A DNA stretch of 64,000 bases from Pleodorina starrii (GCA_030267565.1 BRXU01000016.1:2374501-2438500), one strand, 5' to 3'; shown: positions 41,141-53,374, numbered from the stretch's first letter. Numbers and translations are program-made. Notes: generated from the letters alone by a model not told the origin.

Positions 41141-43219
41141 TCACCTCTGAACTTCCTCTCCGAAAACACCAAGCCCTGCCTCCTCCGCCCCCTCGTCCCC
41201 CGCGCCACCCCCGCGACTGCCCGCCGCCGCCGCCCGCGGGTCCAAGTGTCGCAGTCCCCCAGCTGCCTCTACGCCCCGCCGCTCACCCTCCCTGCTGGCC
41301 TCTTCCCCTCTCCCCGGCCCGCGCACCGTCGCCTGCGCGCCCCACTCCTCCTCCTCCTCGGTATCCCCGCTGCCCGCCTCCTCGCCCCCCTCCTCCCCAG
41401 CCATTTCCCCGCCATCCCCATCGGACTCCTCGTCCTCTCCCGCCCCCTCCTCTGACGGCGTCAACCCCTCGCCCGCCAGCACACCTCCGGAAACGTCCAT
41501 TGCATCTTGCCCCTTGGGCTCGCGCTTGGCCGAGCCCATCGCTCGCGCCCGCTCCTGCGCCGCCTCCAGCTTGGTGCGAACCACCTTGCGGCGCTGAGGC
41601 AAGGCATTCCGCAGGAGGCGGCGCAGAGGGGAGGTTTTGTGAGTGCAATGCAAAGTTGGTATACTGATCGCAGCAACCAGGCAACAAGATACGGTAACCA
41701 TGTATTACCAGAAAGCATAGGGGCGTATGCCAAAGAGTGAAAGGATACGGCAGACCGCAGCGGGACATGATATGAATGCCGAGGGTATGGGCAGTGGCCA
41801 TCCCCCAACCCTCAAGCCCCCTCCCCGCGCCACGCCTCCGGCGCGTTCGCCCTCCTCCACGAATTCCCTGCAAGACCCAACTAAACCCTCGTCTCCCAAC
41901 GGGGCCCCGCGAGGCCGACATGTACGACTCTACGATACACGCTTACATAAGCCTCTATCGCTTTGGCCGGGTCCAGGCTTCTGGGCAGGTGCACGAAGCG
42001 TACGTTGCGGCCCTGCGGGGCGAGGAGCAGCGGGGGGCAGCGAACACGTGGGGCGCGGCTGGGACCCGGGGCGGGGCGGGGCGGGGCGGGGCGGGGCCCG
42101 AGGGGGTGGCTGGCGCTGGCGGCGGTCAGGCGGGTGGCCAGGCGGCAGGGCGGATGGACGGCCGAGTGTGTGGGCACTGGGCAGGCGTGCCTCCTCACCT
42201 TGACGTAAATGCTTTCGTACTCGACTTTGTGGCCCTGCAGGGAAAACGAGAGAGGAAAGGGGGGACCGGGGAGGGTGGACGGGGAGGGACAGTAGGCCTG
42301 GGGCGCAGTCCCCGGTCCGCCAACACAAACACGAATACACACACGCCGCTCCCCGGGCTGTTCGCTGCTGCCCACACCCCGCTCCTCGGCCGTCCGTCGG
42401 CAGTCCATACCCACCCCCTCACCTCGCTAGTCGCTGCCTTCGCCGGCCCCGGTATCCAAAACGCCTCACTCACCCCTGCCCGCCACCTCCTGTGTTGACC
42501 CGCCACCTTCTCTGCTTCTTACCCTGGCTACATGCCCACTTCCCCCGTCCTGACTCCTCCTCACCTCGACCGTCTGAAAGATCACCTCGGAAAGGGACAT
42601 GCTGCGAAGCGAGAAATGGATAGTGGATTTGAGTTACAGGGACCGTGTGGCCGCGTGAGGGGCTGCGCTAGCTGGGCCCGCGTGAGGGGCTGCGCTGCGG
42701 TGCAATGGAGCGGCATAGGCGGGAGTTCGAAGGGACGCGCAGCGGCCTGTGGGCCTTACTGTACGCGTGGGTTTGTCGGGGACATCGGATGTCACCTTCT
42801 GCAGGCCTTGCGGGAAAAGGATAACCGCAAACCGGGGAACGGGAACCAAGATAAAAACCCGCGGGCAGCTGCAGCATTCCGTTTCCAGGATGGAGCGATA
42901 GGCCCCCGGCCGCTTTTCACAGGGACCCCCAGCCGTCGAGGGCGGCACCCGCTCACTTGAGGAAGTCATCCACGTCGTCCAGACGGCCGCGCAGGAGGAT
43001 GTCGTTCCGGAGCTCCACCACCACCTTCCGCTCCACCTGGCTCTTGATCAGGCACACCAGCGTGGTCTCCTCCCGAGGAGGCCGTCGTCTGCGTCTTTTG
43101 CCGAAGCGAGCGCGCTGGCCCACAGGGTGTGGTGGGGCTGCAAGACCGCGTTGCTGCAAGGCTGAGGCATCTGCTCGGAACATTTTGGGTTGCTCTGCCC
43201 TTTCGGCCTCAGGTTTCAC
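41141..43219 (-). CDS. LSM10: LSM10-like Sm protein with acidic C-terminal extension, 284 aa, 5 exons
   Basis: Exons 43219-42957, 42601-42565, 42234-42199, 42012-41947 and 41593-41141 give 855 nt, including micro-exons of 37 and 36 nt. The Sm fold reads in order: VCLIKSQVERKVVVELRNDI, then LLRGRLDDVDDFLN (Sm1), then VIFQTVEGHKVEYESIYVKG and RNVRFVHLP (Sm2). The LxGRLDDVDxFxN and GRNVRFVHLP segments are closer to LSM10 than to SmD1 as I know them. LSM10 replaces SmD1 in the U7 snRNP, which processes replication-dependent histone mRNA 3' ends in the nucleus. About 55 N-terminal residues precede the Sm domain. A tail of about 150 residues, rich in Glu/Asp/Gly, follows; animal LSM10 lacks it. The ATG choice is uncertain (an alternative Met is at residue 13). 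Confidence 0.75.
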
Positions 43220-44070
43220 TAAGGAAATCCTTTACAAAGTTCTAATTCAATGATTGCAACAATGCAGAAGTAGAGTGAACCTTACCAGGTTTTCCTTCTT
43301 GACGCCGTATACAGGCCAACCGCCAATATAACGGCCATGTTTTCGGTTGAAGTCTCTCCAATTGCATTATGTTGAAGTCCACGCATGCCTGTCCTTTTAG
43401 GTTTTACTAGTCCCTACTGTCGGCTCAAGCAGCCGAGCGCAGCGCCTCGCAACTTCGGCGGCGGAATCTTCTCTCTTTTCACTTCACAGCCTTGGATTGT
43501 TGGTGACACATACAATTCCTGAATCCAAACTTGCTGCCGCTGACTTGCAACCCTATTGAAGGACACCATAGCGTCGCCCCGAGCACTGCGACCCGATACA
43601 CCGTGTGAAACAAAACCACTTTGTGCTTAGGGGCTTCTCCCCTGGGCGCGTCCAGTCATGGGCGATAATGGCACACGACATTCGCAACGCGCAGCGGCCG
43701 GTCTCTCGAAGGCGATCCGTCGGGACTACGTGCGACCCGACACGCAGATTGTGGGCCCCGACGGCACAGTCCGCTACTTGTAAGCACCGATCCCTCGGAA
43801 GCGGGGATTCTGAGGGGATGCTTGCACAGGCTCGCCCGGCTCTTGTAGGTTGCCAATCGAGGGTTGCTCGGAGGAGCACGCACGCCACCCTGTAACAAAA
43901 TCCCGTAACCCCAGCTCAGCGGCGGCGCAAGCATGACCTTGTCAATTTCCACAACAACTTGAGAACCATTCCGCCACCAACAGGCAACCTATCCTTTGCC
44001 CCCACTTTCCCTCGCGCTGCTCTCCGCTCGCGTCCTCAGGGGTCGTCGCAACGAGTCCGTCGACCCGGTC
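43220..44070. promoter_or_regulatory. Divergent promoter region, LSM10-like / hypothetical gene
   Basis: This 851-bp stretch separates two divergently directed starts. It should include both 5' UTRs and promoters. No motif was recognised, and no open frame in it shows family features. Confidence 0.4.
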
Positions 44071-46443
44071 ATGGCCTTTCACAAGTACAATCCGGCACGC
44101 CGCGACGCGCGCACCGGAAAGCGACCGAAGCCTGGCGCCGCTGCCGCCGGTGCGGCGGCCACAGCGCGGCGCGGCGGCGTCAAGGACGTCGCCTTCGGCC
44201 GCAGCGCCCGTAACGACGACGCTGACGGCGGCCCGCTCGGCGGCCTCTTGCGGGGGCCTCGCGACCTCGTGAATCGCATCCCCTTCATGCACCTGGCCAT
44301 CACTGCAGCGCTGGCGCATCGCGTGTGGTGCTTTGTGACGCGACGATTCTTTGGCAGCAGCGATGCGGCGGCGGCGGCGGCGAGGGAAAACGGCAATCGG
44401 CAGCTGGCGACGCGGGCGGCCAACGGCGAGGAGGAAGAGTACGACGACGATGAGTACGACTTGGACGAGCGCACGGAGGAGCTGCTGGCGCAGATGCAGC
44501 ATGCGGTTAGTGGGGCGCGGGGGTTGGGCCGCCTGGGGTCGGTCGGTCGCGCGTGCAGTGCGGTGCGACACCAGAGTGCGTTTGTTTGTGTGTGCCGTCG
44601 GATTGCTGTCCTCAGGCCGGGCTGCACGTAGACAGGGCAGGTAACGGGGCCAGCTTCCCATCCAGGGTAGCCCGCGCTTAACCCCTACCTGGCCATGCTG
44701 TGGCTCCTACTTCCTTACAACGCCAGACGTGCCGGCAACCTGTCCTGTCCTGTCCCTCCATGGGCTCTACCCGCCGCCCTCGACGCCCCAGCGCCATCTG
44801 GCGGACCCCAAAACGGCGGAGTGGAGCCCTGCTGCCTGCAGCTGACCTGCTGGGACTCTGCGCCCGCCCTTTCCGCCCGTGCTTGTGGCTCCGTGCGCTG
44901 TTGACATTACCACCCGCAGAAGCCGTTGTGTCGTGAGGCCATCACAGTTTGACAAACGCCACTTCTGCCCGCCTTCCGTGGTCGTCGTCCCCCCCCTTTT
45001 TTCCCCCCTGGATCTTTGACATCAGAGCATGCTACCCACCATGTTGCGCGCGTCGCTTCCGCGGTCGCACCGGACCAGCCTGGCCAAGCGCGCGGCGCAG
45101 CAGTACCACTCCCGGCCGCGGGGCTACCGAACCGCCCACCAGATGATGCACGGGGGCCCGGCGCCCGCGACGGCCAATGGCGCCGGCGGAAGCGGCGGAA
45201 GGCAGGCCGCAGGCGGGTCGGGGCGGCGGCAGGCGCAGCGGCGGCCGCTGGGGAAGCTGGAGAAGATGGACCTGATTGTACGGCAGCAGGTGCGGGGTCT
45301 ATAGCGGCCGGCAGCGGCAGCTGTTGGCATCAGCGGCCGGCGCGGTATGTTTCTTGATGGCCTGTTCGGAGCCTTTTTAAGTTTGTACGGCAGCCGTTCG
45401 TAACCAGTGTGTGGGGGGTTGCCGGCGGGTGTATCATGCACCGCATCTGGCGCGGCAACCGCTTGGTAGCCCCGTGGCCCCGTGGGTAGGAGTCTGAAGC
45501 TCGGGACCGTCCCTCGGCGACATAGATTGCCCTCGCGCACACCTTCCGACCCCCACCTTTGCCCATCGGCGGCAGGGCTGCATCGTCGCCCTTGCCGCCC
45601 TGACCGCACCTTTCCACATGACGCGCCCCCACCGTCCTCGCACCTCCGTTTGCCATTCATTTCTGTCGGTCCCTATCCCCACATCGGCGCGAGCTTCCTA
45701 ATGCCCGGCGGGCCCTTGCCCCCTCCGCCTCCTACACGCCACGGCAGGTGCGGGCAGCCATGCTGGCGCAGCAGCAGCAGCAGGAGCAGCGGCTGCATCA
45801 GCAACTGGGCGCGCTGGAGCCCGGACCCGCCGCCGCTGCACGCCTTGCCCTGCCCGGCCCGGCGGTCGCACCCGGCGCCGCTAGCAGCAGTAGCGCGCTC
45901 AGCACCGGGCAGTGCGGACCACCGCCGCCGCAAGCGTCGACAAGCGGTCCGCTGGTGCCGGCGGCGGCCGCAACCGGCGCGTTGCCTCCGGCGCCGCCGC
46001 ACTGGCTGCAGGCGGGACCGCCGCCGCCGCCGCCACCGGCGTTCCGAGCGCTGCCGCCGGAGCTGCGCGCGCGCTTCCAGGGTATGAGGCACCCGGGGGC
46101 CGCGGCCTTGGCTCCGGCGGTCAGAGCGGCGGCGGCGGGGCCTCCGCCCGTGGGGTTGCAGGAGGCCCAGGCGGCGCCCGGTGTAAGTGGCAGCTCCGGT
46201 GCGACGACAGCAGCGGCCTCTGGATCAGCTGCGTCCGGGAGCGGGGCGGGTGCAGCAGTGCAGGGACCGGGCGAGGCTTCCGGGCGGGGACATGGGGATA
46301 TGGACGCGGCGGCGGCGGGCATGGTAGCGGCAGGCGAGGGCGATTCAGAGGGAGCAGAGGTTAGGCTGGCGGTGCCGCGGGTGGCGCGGGGTGTACGGTT
46401 CGCGAGGAAGGCTGTAGGGCAGGAAAACGAAGGAGAGACCTGA
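44071..46443 (+). CDS. Unrecognised single-span protein, 464 aa, 3 exons
   Basis: I do not recognise the family. Preferred exons are 44071-44505, 45026-45289 and 45748-46443 (1,395 nt). The N-terminus MAFHKYNPARRDARTGKRPK is basic. One likely membrane segment (about 71-89, PFMHLAITAALAHRVWCFV) follows, then an acidic patch (EEEEYDDDEYDLDE), then a basic region with RTAHQMMHGG. A Gln-rich likely coiled coil (LGKLEKMDLIVRQQVRAAML, then QQQQQEQRLHQQL) comes next, and the C-terminal half is Ala/Pro/Gly-rich low complexity. Alternatively exon 1 splices to 44920-44952 and ends after 155 residues, and a second gene starts at 45029. I disfavour that because only 76 bp would separate the two genes. 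A TGTAA follows at 46680. Confidence 0.6.
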
Positions 46444-46679
46444 ATGCGCTGGGTTAGCGTTTCAGAACCAACTGGTTGGAGGACGTGAGCCGCGCATATG
46501 CGGGCGAGGACGGGCACCTTCGTTCTGGACACGGCCAATCGGGTACGGCCGTAGGACGATACCGTAGTTTGGGTTGGACACTTGTTCAGCGTTCCAACAC
46601 AACATTGATGACATGATGCGTTTGAGCTTTTTAATCACCAAGTCCGGCCTGTTTAAGCGTTGCATAGCGAACGACCTCG

Positions 46680-46684
46680 TGTAA
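46680..46684 (+). terminator. TGTAA poly(A) signal for the 44071-46443 gene
   Basis: The volvocine poly(A) signal TGTAA occurs 237 nt after the stop at 46443 and 228 nt before the next gene's ATG at 46912. This spacing supports the gene boundary. Confidence 0.55.
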
Positions 46685-46911
46685 CCTGGCAACCTTGAAG
46701 GATAGGAACGTCTTTTCAGCAGAACTCAGCGATAATTTGAAATTATGCCTACAAGAAACTTGCGATGGAAGCTGAATATGATCCAGGTCGTTCCTGAGGC
46801 GCTCAGCTTAGAATAGCACGCCACGCACGAAGTTCTTGAGTACGATTGCCGATAGGGATAGTTCATTGATGACCTTGTCCTTAATCGTCTAGCGGCTAAA
46901 TGCAAACTGGC

Positions 46912-49900
46912 ATGCCTCAACGAAGCGGGGAAGCTGGCAGTCGGTAAGTGCCAATTCGATGTCCCCAGATGCACGCAGCTCTAAGTGTTTGGCATCACTT
47001 TAGTTTAGTTTAACCTATGGAATGTTGCAGGCACTCGCCGACGCGGACGTGGGTGGCCGAACCACCTCCCTTCGGCATCGCGTCGCCACGCTTTCCCAAC
47101 GAGGTGCGCTGACGGATAACATATGCCGTCATCTGGATTGGAATCGACGTATTTGCATTTCGGCGCGACAGCTGCTCGCGGCCCAGACGCAGTCCCCGGG
47201 ACCGGGCAAGGGCCCAGCAACCGCGACGCACGCTTCATATGCAACCTTGAATTTTGCACCATCACCCCTTCCTGAGCGGCCTCCACACCTGCTCTGCAGG
47301 CACGAAAAGATACGCCGGATTACCATGTGGCTTATCGGGACGTCACGCAGCCGCCCCGTTGGACCGCAAAAGTGAGTCCGTACGCCCGTCCGTACAGCGT
47401 CCTTCATTCAGCGTCCGTACAGCGCTTGGAACTATCGCTGTATCGCACCACGCAGCGGCACACATGCCCAGCAAGGCCCCATGCAGTTCATCGCCCATCG
47501 CAACGATAAGGGATTGCTTCCGGCGGGGCTCAACCAACCATGCCTACGAACGGTTTAATGTTTCCTCCAATCCCCCCGCGGTTCCGCCTGTCCTTGCGTT
47601 AGTCAGCCAGCTCCCACAATAACGTACAATTCGTGGATTTGCTGTCATCTTAACGTCTTACACCGCCGGCGCCGGCTTGCAGGGATGGGTGGGCATCGAC
47701 GACTACGTAAAGCCGAACCGCGGCACCGCGCCGTCGGTGTACGGCACGTCCAGCCTAGTGCCGCCGTCGGGGCCGCCGCGGCACGGCACCGGCCTGGCGT
47801 CGCTGTCGCCCTCGTGTCCCAACGAGGTGCGGCTGCAGGAGCTGCTCATGCTGCAGCGTCGGAGGGTGACGCCGGAGCCCGGGCCGGGCGCGTATGAGGT
47901 GGGTGGGCCGGCTCTGCCGCAGCTCTAAGCGGGGACGGGGTTGGCGGGCTGTGTAGCTGGGCGGGCGGGTCGAAGAGCCGGCGATGGGGCTGGTGTTGGA
48001 GGCATGTGGGATTGGCAGCAGCTGGGCCAGTGGGCGAGCAGGCGGTGGTGACCCACGGGTCACTTTGGCCCCGCTTCGTGGGCTGCAGCAGCCACGCGGC
48101 CTCGCAGCAGCGCAGCGCAATCGCATCTCCAACTATCGGAAACCCACCGAGCACAGCCACGACCTGGTGGACCCAAACCACGCCGCAGCCGAGGCCGAGC
48201 CTCAATCGCCTCTCATTCCGCAGCTCCCCAGCCAGGAAACCGGCGATCCCTGATCCCCGACTAAGGAACCCGCTCCTACCTGCCCCATCCCCTCCTTCCT
48301 GCCCGCCGCCCCGCAGCCTCGCGACGTGCGGCAGCACCGACGCTTCCGGCGGCGGCAGGACCCGCAGGTGGACGGACCCTTCTTCCTGGATCAGCTCCCG
48401 GGCGGCACCACCACACGCAGCAAGGAGATCGCTCCGCTCCTGCGCACGGCCGGCGATTCGGGGCTGGGGCCGGGCGACTACGACGGACTGATCACCAAGG
48501 ACAGGCTCATGCGCAGCGCGCCCGTTTTCAAGGTGGGTGCGCGGTGGTGACGGCGACGGCGGCGGCAATTGCTCCAGGGCGGCGGCGGCGGGTGCGATTG
48601 TGACTGCGGCGGGGGTTGGAGGGGAAGTGTATCGTGGAGCGGGGGCTGGGGATGGGGCCGAAGCAACGGGCGCGGAAAGAGTGCACGTGTGTGGGGAGGG
48701 ACCGCGAGGGCCCAGAGGCGGGCGTGGGTCGGGAAGAATGTGGGGGAGCTTCAGAGGAGCATACATGAATGCTGGGCCTATGTCCGCGACCTCCCGCCTC
48801 TTTTTCCACGCACTTTCCTACCCTCTCCCCTCCCGCGCAGTTGAGCACTTCGGACCGGGAGGGGCGGACGCACCACGCGAAGTCGCTCAGCATCAGCCGC
48901 AGCATACAGAACGGCATAGACTGGCACGTGCCGGTCATCGTGCAGCCCGCGACGTCCAGCACCGACGCGGCGGCGGCGGAGCTGCGCCCCGGCTCCCCGG
49001 ATGCCGCCGCCGCCGCCGGCGACGCGTCGCCGAGATCGACCGCCGACCCCCTGACGGCCAGCACCACGCGGCCGTCGACGGCGGAGCGCTTGCTGGGCCT
49101 GTACGGCGGGCCGAGCAGGTCGACATCGCCGACGGCCAGCGGCGGCGCCGAGCAGTACGTGGGGGCGCCGCCGCCGCCGCCGTCTCAAGTGTCCCGCGCG
49201 GTCCGGCGGGAGCATCAGCGGCGGCCCGGGGACTGGGACTGGAACCGGCTGGGGGCCAACTACCGGACCACCTGGACGACGCTGCACGGGGGAGCATACT
49301 CGCATGGTAAGGGGGCGGACAGGGGTGGGGGCGGGAGGAGGGCGGGCGGTGGGAGGAGCGAGCGCTCGGCTTGGGCGAGTAAGATACGGCAGTCGGGCTT
49401 GTGCGCGGTGCGTGAAAGCGGCGGAAGGCGAAGTAGCGGGGTCCGCCCTTCTTCTTGCCTGTTGGAATACTGAAAATAGGCTTGCGCGGCAATGCGTGCA
49501 CGCGCCAGGCCTGTTGGCGTGGCGGCGGAGCGTGTTGGTGTGGATTGTGTGCCGGTCAGCATGAGCCGGGGTAGGGCGCTTGGGTCACGCGCTACGAGTC
49601 GGGCTGGCGGCACTCCGCCCGTCGCTGACGCGGGCCCGTGGCAACGCTGTGGCCAGGGCGTGTGTTCGTTCGGCCCCAGCAGCGCCCTTGGTCTGCACCG
49701 CCCGAGCTTGCTCTTCGCGACGACTTCCAAGCCCCACTGCGCTGTCCCACTGCGCCGCCCTCCCGCGGACACCCCCCACCCCGCCCTGCCGCCTGCCGGC
49801 TGCTGTCCGTGCACGCAGGCGACCACACGCCGCCCCGCTCCGTGCCCGTCGCGTCACCCACTCCCGGGGCCTCCACCGCCGCAAGCCAGCCATCGCTGTC

Positions 49901-50192
49901 TCAGGGCATCTACCCCATCCAGGAGGAGAGCAGCAACGCCATGCGGACCGACCCGTCGGCGGAGAAGCAGCAGCCCCCCCAGCGGCAGCCCTACTACGTG
50001 GCAACCTTCCCCGTGGCGAGCGGCGGCGAGCAGGGCGGAGCAACTTGGCCGGGGAACGGGAGGAGTCGGGACAAGGCGCTGATGGTGACGGAGGAGGATC
50101 TGCGGCGAAGACGCGCGGCCGCGGAGTTTGCCAGCAGGGCGCAGCAGGCCAACACGCGAGTCACAGACTGGCAGTCCAAGTTTGCGGGATAG
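46912..50192 (+). CDS. PG-rich (SHIPPO / STPGR-like) protein, probable axonemal component, 482 aa, 7 exons
   Basis: Exons 46912-46943, 47031-47103, 47300-47371, 47683-47898, 48317-48532, 48841-49306 and 49819-50192 sum to 1,449 nt with consistent phases. The start MPQRSGEAGSR is followed by a strong GTAAGT donor. Proline-glycine motifs typical of sperm-tail PG-rich proteins appear: PPPFGIASPRFP (about 19-30), PEPGPGAYE ending at residue 131, and GLGPGDYDG at about 180-188. Exons 4 and 5 are each exactly 216 nt and each end in or near such a motif. The second half is low-complexity Ser/Ala/Pro with scattered aromatic motifs (DWDWNRLGANYR). It ends in a basic helix (EEDLRRRRAAAEFASRAQQA). STPGR proteins bind microtubules of cilia and flagella; placement in the flagellum is inferred. 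Confidence 0.72.
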
Positions 50193-50712
50193 CGTAGCAG
50201 GAGGGCGGGGGGGGGAGGGCGTACAGGTTGCGTGCTTTGACTCTTCACTCGTCGCAGGGCTCATCGCAAATGACACCGCACAGGCGTTATTTGGATGTCG
50301 GATTCGTTGCCGCATTCTTTTCTTCGTGTGCAGGCAGGGATAGCAGAGGGTGTTGATGCAGTTGGCCCAAAACGCGATCCGTGCGACTGCGTGCAATTGT
50401 GTTTGGGCTGTGGTCTGTTGAGATGCAAATATGGGTCTTTTCCTCAAGTCGGCTGTTGTGGACTGCTCTCGCTCTTAGCTCAGGGAGTCAGGATATGTGC
50501 GACCGCGCGCCTGCAGACGTGCTGCGACACAGCGACAGGCTGTCTGTACCGTCTGATGGAGCAAAACAATGTCAACACGTAGGGGCGAGTTTGGCTTTTC
50601 ACGTTACAGCTCTCTCTCCCAGGCAACCTCCTCACAGGCCACGCGTCAGCCGCAAGGGCGCCGGACACGGCGCGCCGCCCTTGCGCAACAGCAGCTGGGC
50701 GACAGCGGCCGT
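50193..50712. other. Convergent 3' region between the PG-rich and RPSA genes
   Basis: This 520-bp gap holds the 3' UTRs of two genes that run toward each other. I found no plus-strand TGTAA for the PG-rich gene here, so its 3' end may overlap the RPSA transcript. Confidence 0.5.
50604..50608 (-). terminator. TGTAA poly(A) signal for the RPSA gene (minus strand)
   Basis: Plus-strand TTACA reads TGTAA on the minus strand, 105 nt past the RPSA stop at 50713. This is a typical position for a compact, highly expressed gene. Confidence 0.65.
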
Positions 50713-53374
50713 TTAGAAGGCACCGGCGAACGCCTCGGGGGCGACGTAGCCGGCCACCGGCGGCGGGGCGGCGGCCTCGAAGCCCGCTGCGTATGGCACG
50801 AAGGCAAAAAGGGCACGGTGAAGTCAGACCAAGAGTTAACTGGACTGCACTGATCAAGGTGGACGACGCAGTATGCACATACGCACATCAAAGACAGGAA
50901 AGGATCAGGGTACGCGCTACTTTCGAAGTGCTGTACCATGACCACCACGCGCTACTTCTCCGAACCCACATCGAACACTCCGCCAAACGCAAAGGTGTCT
51001 GTCCAGCGTGTGCGTGCCCGCTAAGTATACGCTCTGCTAAACCAGGGCCTTTCGAAACGGCCGACAACATGGCATGGTAGGAATCACATAGCGTCCTGTT
51101 CCCACGGCCCGCAATGCTGGCATCAACTTGAAACCCCCCTCGCTCGACACGAGGGCAGTTTATTACTTGCTTAGAAACGCAACCCTGCATGTAATGTCGT
51201 ACATCACAGCTCCCCGGTGACAAAGCATGGCCACCAAAACCCACAACCAGAGGCCAAATGTCCCTATTGGCGACGCTCGATCCGGGTAAGGCTTGCCCAT
51301 AGCATCGGCATAAATGAAAACAGCCTCCGGAATACCGACTTCAGATTGTAACACCCGTACGCCAGCACGCGCTTCCACCGTTGCACAGCAGGGATAATCA
51401 GGACAATCAGGGTGCCCGAGTTCACCCAGACACCACGCCAGAAGGCAGACAGTGGACAGCTGTTGCCGAGTTTGAGCATGCCGGTGCTTTCCCAACCTCA
51501 GCCCTCAGGGTGCTTTCTTAGTGAAACACGTTCACTTCGACGAAGATGCGCTTGCAAACACTCTGGGGGAGCTGGATTTTGAATGTCAAACCAACACTCT
51601 GCCGCATCCCCCATTTGCCTGCGCGCCCACGCAATACAATCAAAAGCCTCACAGCACAAATACCCTCCCCGTGACATTCCCTGCCCACAAGATGCACCAA
51701 GCGCCCGCATAGGAACCCATGGCCCCCTCAACTCACCGGCGGCCTCGAAGCCAGCAGCCTCAGGGGCGTAGCCAGCGGCGGCGGCGTCCGGCGCCGCGGC
51801 GGCCGCGTCACCCCAGGTCTCCGTGGCGCCCACGGGGGCCGGCAGGGCGTAGCCCTCGCCCTCGTAGGCCTCCTCCTCACCGCCCTCCTTGGTCTCCTCG
51901 GGCTCCCTGGCGGAACCGGCGGGGCAAGAGACGGTCACGAAATGCGCAAGAACTAAGGGCTGCCTGCTCACAGCCTTGCCGACCGGCTACGCGGACTAGC
52001 ATGCATATCAGCACGGAGCGCGGCGGGACGCTGGAAGGTTCCAACCAACGCACTTGCACCCCTGCCATTTTTCCGAGCGTAGGACAGGCCAGCGGCATGG
52101 TACAACGCCATGCCTGCGTAGAGCCAGCTCTTGGTTTCGGGGTAACCGGCTTTTTATTGCTGTGCTAGACGTATGCGCGCAAATTTCGTGCACCCAACCA
52201 GTGAAAAATCAGCAACCAGCACAACCAAGCAGCAACCAGCACTCAGCCAGCTGCCCCGTGACGGCATGCGTGCCTCAAGAGCAGCCATGGGTGCGTAACC
52301 TCAATGAGCCCCCCGCGCGACGGCAAGGCGCAAACGCCCGCGTCCCGCGAGGAGACCCTGCTAGCACAATCTGGGCCCGCAGCATGAGAAATGCGAGAGT
52401 CCCTGGCTAGCGGCCGCTGCCCCCCATTTACTGGGCCCAGGCTGCACCAGGAGGCCACAGCAGCTGCTGCTCGTCTGATGGTATCCAAACTCCCACAAAC
52501 ATGCTGAAGACCCAGCTGCATCTCTGAGCAGGGCTCCTTGCTGCTGCGGCAGCTCGTACGCCTGTGCTGAACTGCATCGACCATCCAAACCGCCGGGACC
52601 CGGCAGCGCTGTACCCCGAGCTCCGCTGCTGCCGCTCTCCGCACCTGTAGAAGAACAGATCCACCATCACGTTCCACGGGTTCGCGGGGGTGATCTGCTC
52701 GCGCATCTCCAGGACCATGCGCGCCAGCAGCCAGTACAGCACGCCGATGGAGTGCTTGCCCTTGTTGTTGGCCGGAATGGCAATGTCCACGTACGTCAGG
52801 GGGCTGTCCGTGTCGCAAAAGGCAATGGTGGGGATGTTCATGTAGGACGACTCCTTCACCGGCTGGTGGTCGGTGCGGGGGTCGGTGAGGATGAGCAGGC
52901 GCGGCTCCTCAAACGCCTTCTGAATCTGGTTGGTGAAGGTACCAGGCGTGTGGCGGCCAGCCATCGACTTGCAGCCCAGGTACTGGGCGAACTTGAACAC
53001 CGCGCGCTGGCCATAGGGGCGGGCGGACAGCACGCAGATGTCCTGGGGGTTCTCGATGGCCACGATAACGCGCGCAGCCATCTGCAGCTTCTCATAGGTC
53101 TTCTCCAGGTTGATGATGTAAATGCCATCCTGGCGACGGCGGTACATGTACCTCTCCATCTGGTAGTGGCAGTTCTTGGTGCCCAGGTGGCACTGGGCCG
53201 CCAACATCATCTGAATATCCTGCTCCTTCTGCGCAGGCCAAGGCACCACGAGAACGTTTGTAAGTATCTCATACTTCCATAAACTGTGTCTGAACTTCGC
53301 GTCTGGGCTGAAAGGCGCCTACCGCACAAGTTTTGGGAAAAGACTGCTACGGGACTAACCTGCGAGAGCGCCAT
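50713..53374 (-). CDS. RPSA: 40S ribosomal protein SA (uS2), 280 aa, 4 exons
   Basis: Exons 53374-53360, 53228-52645, 51906-51737 and 50786-50713 total 843 nt. Exon 1 encodes only MALSQ. Exon 2 holds the conserved core with long near-identical blocks to eukaryotic uS2: [111 protein letters not shown], then [12 protein letters not shown]. The tail is acidic and Ala-rich, and an AAGFEAA element occurs on both sides of the last intron. The protein is part of the small-subunit head near the mRNA exit and is needed for 40S maturation. Length is close to the usual 290 or so. Intron sizes are 131, 738 and 950 bp. Confidence 0.97.

Noticed and set aside
44920..44952. Short alternative last exon giving a 155-residue protein
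   Set aside because: It would leave only 76 bp to the next start. The longer splice to 45026 keeps frame and gives one gene with a well-placed poly(A) signal. Kept only as an alternative.
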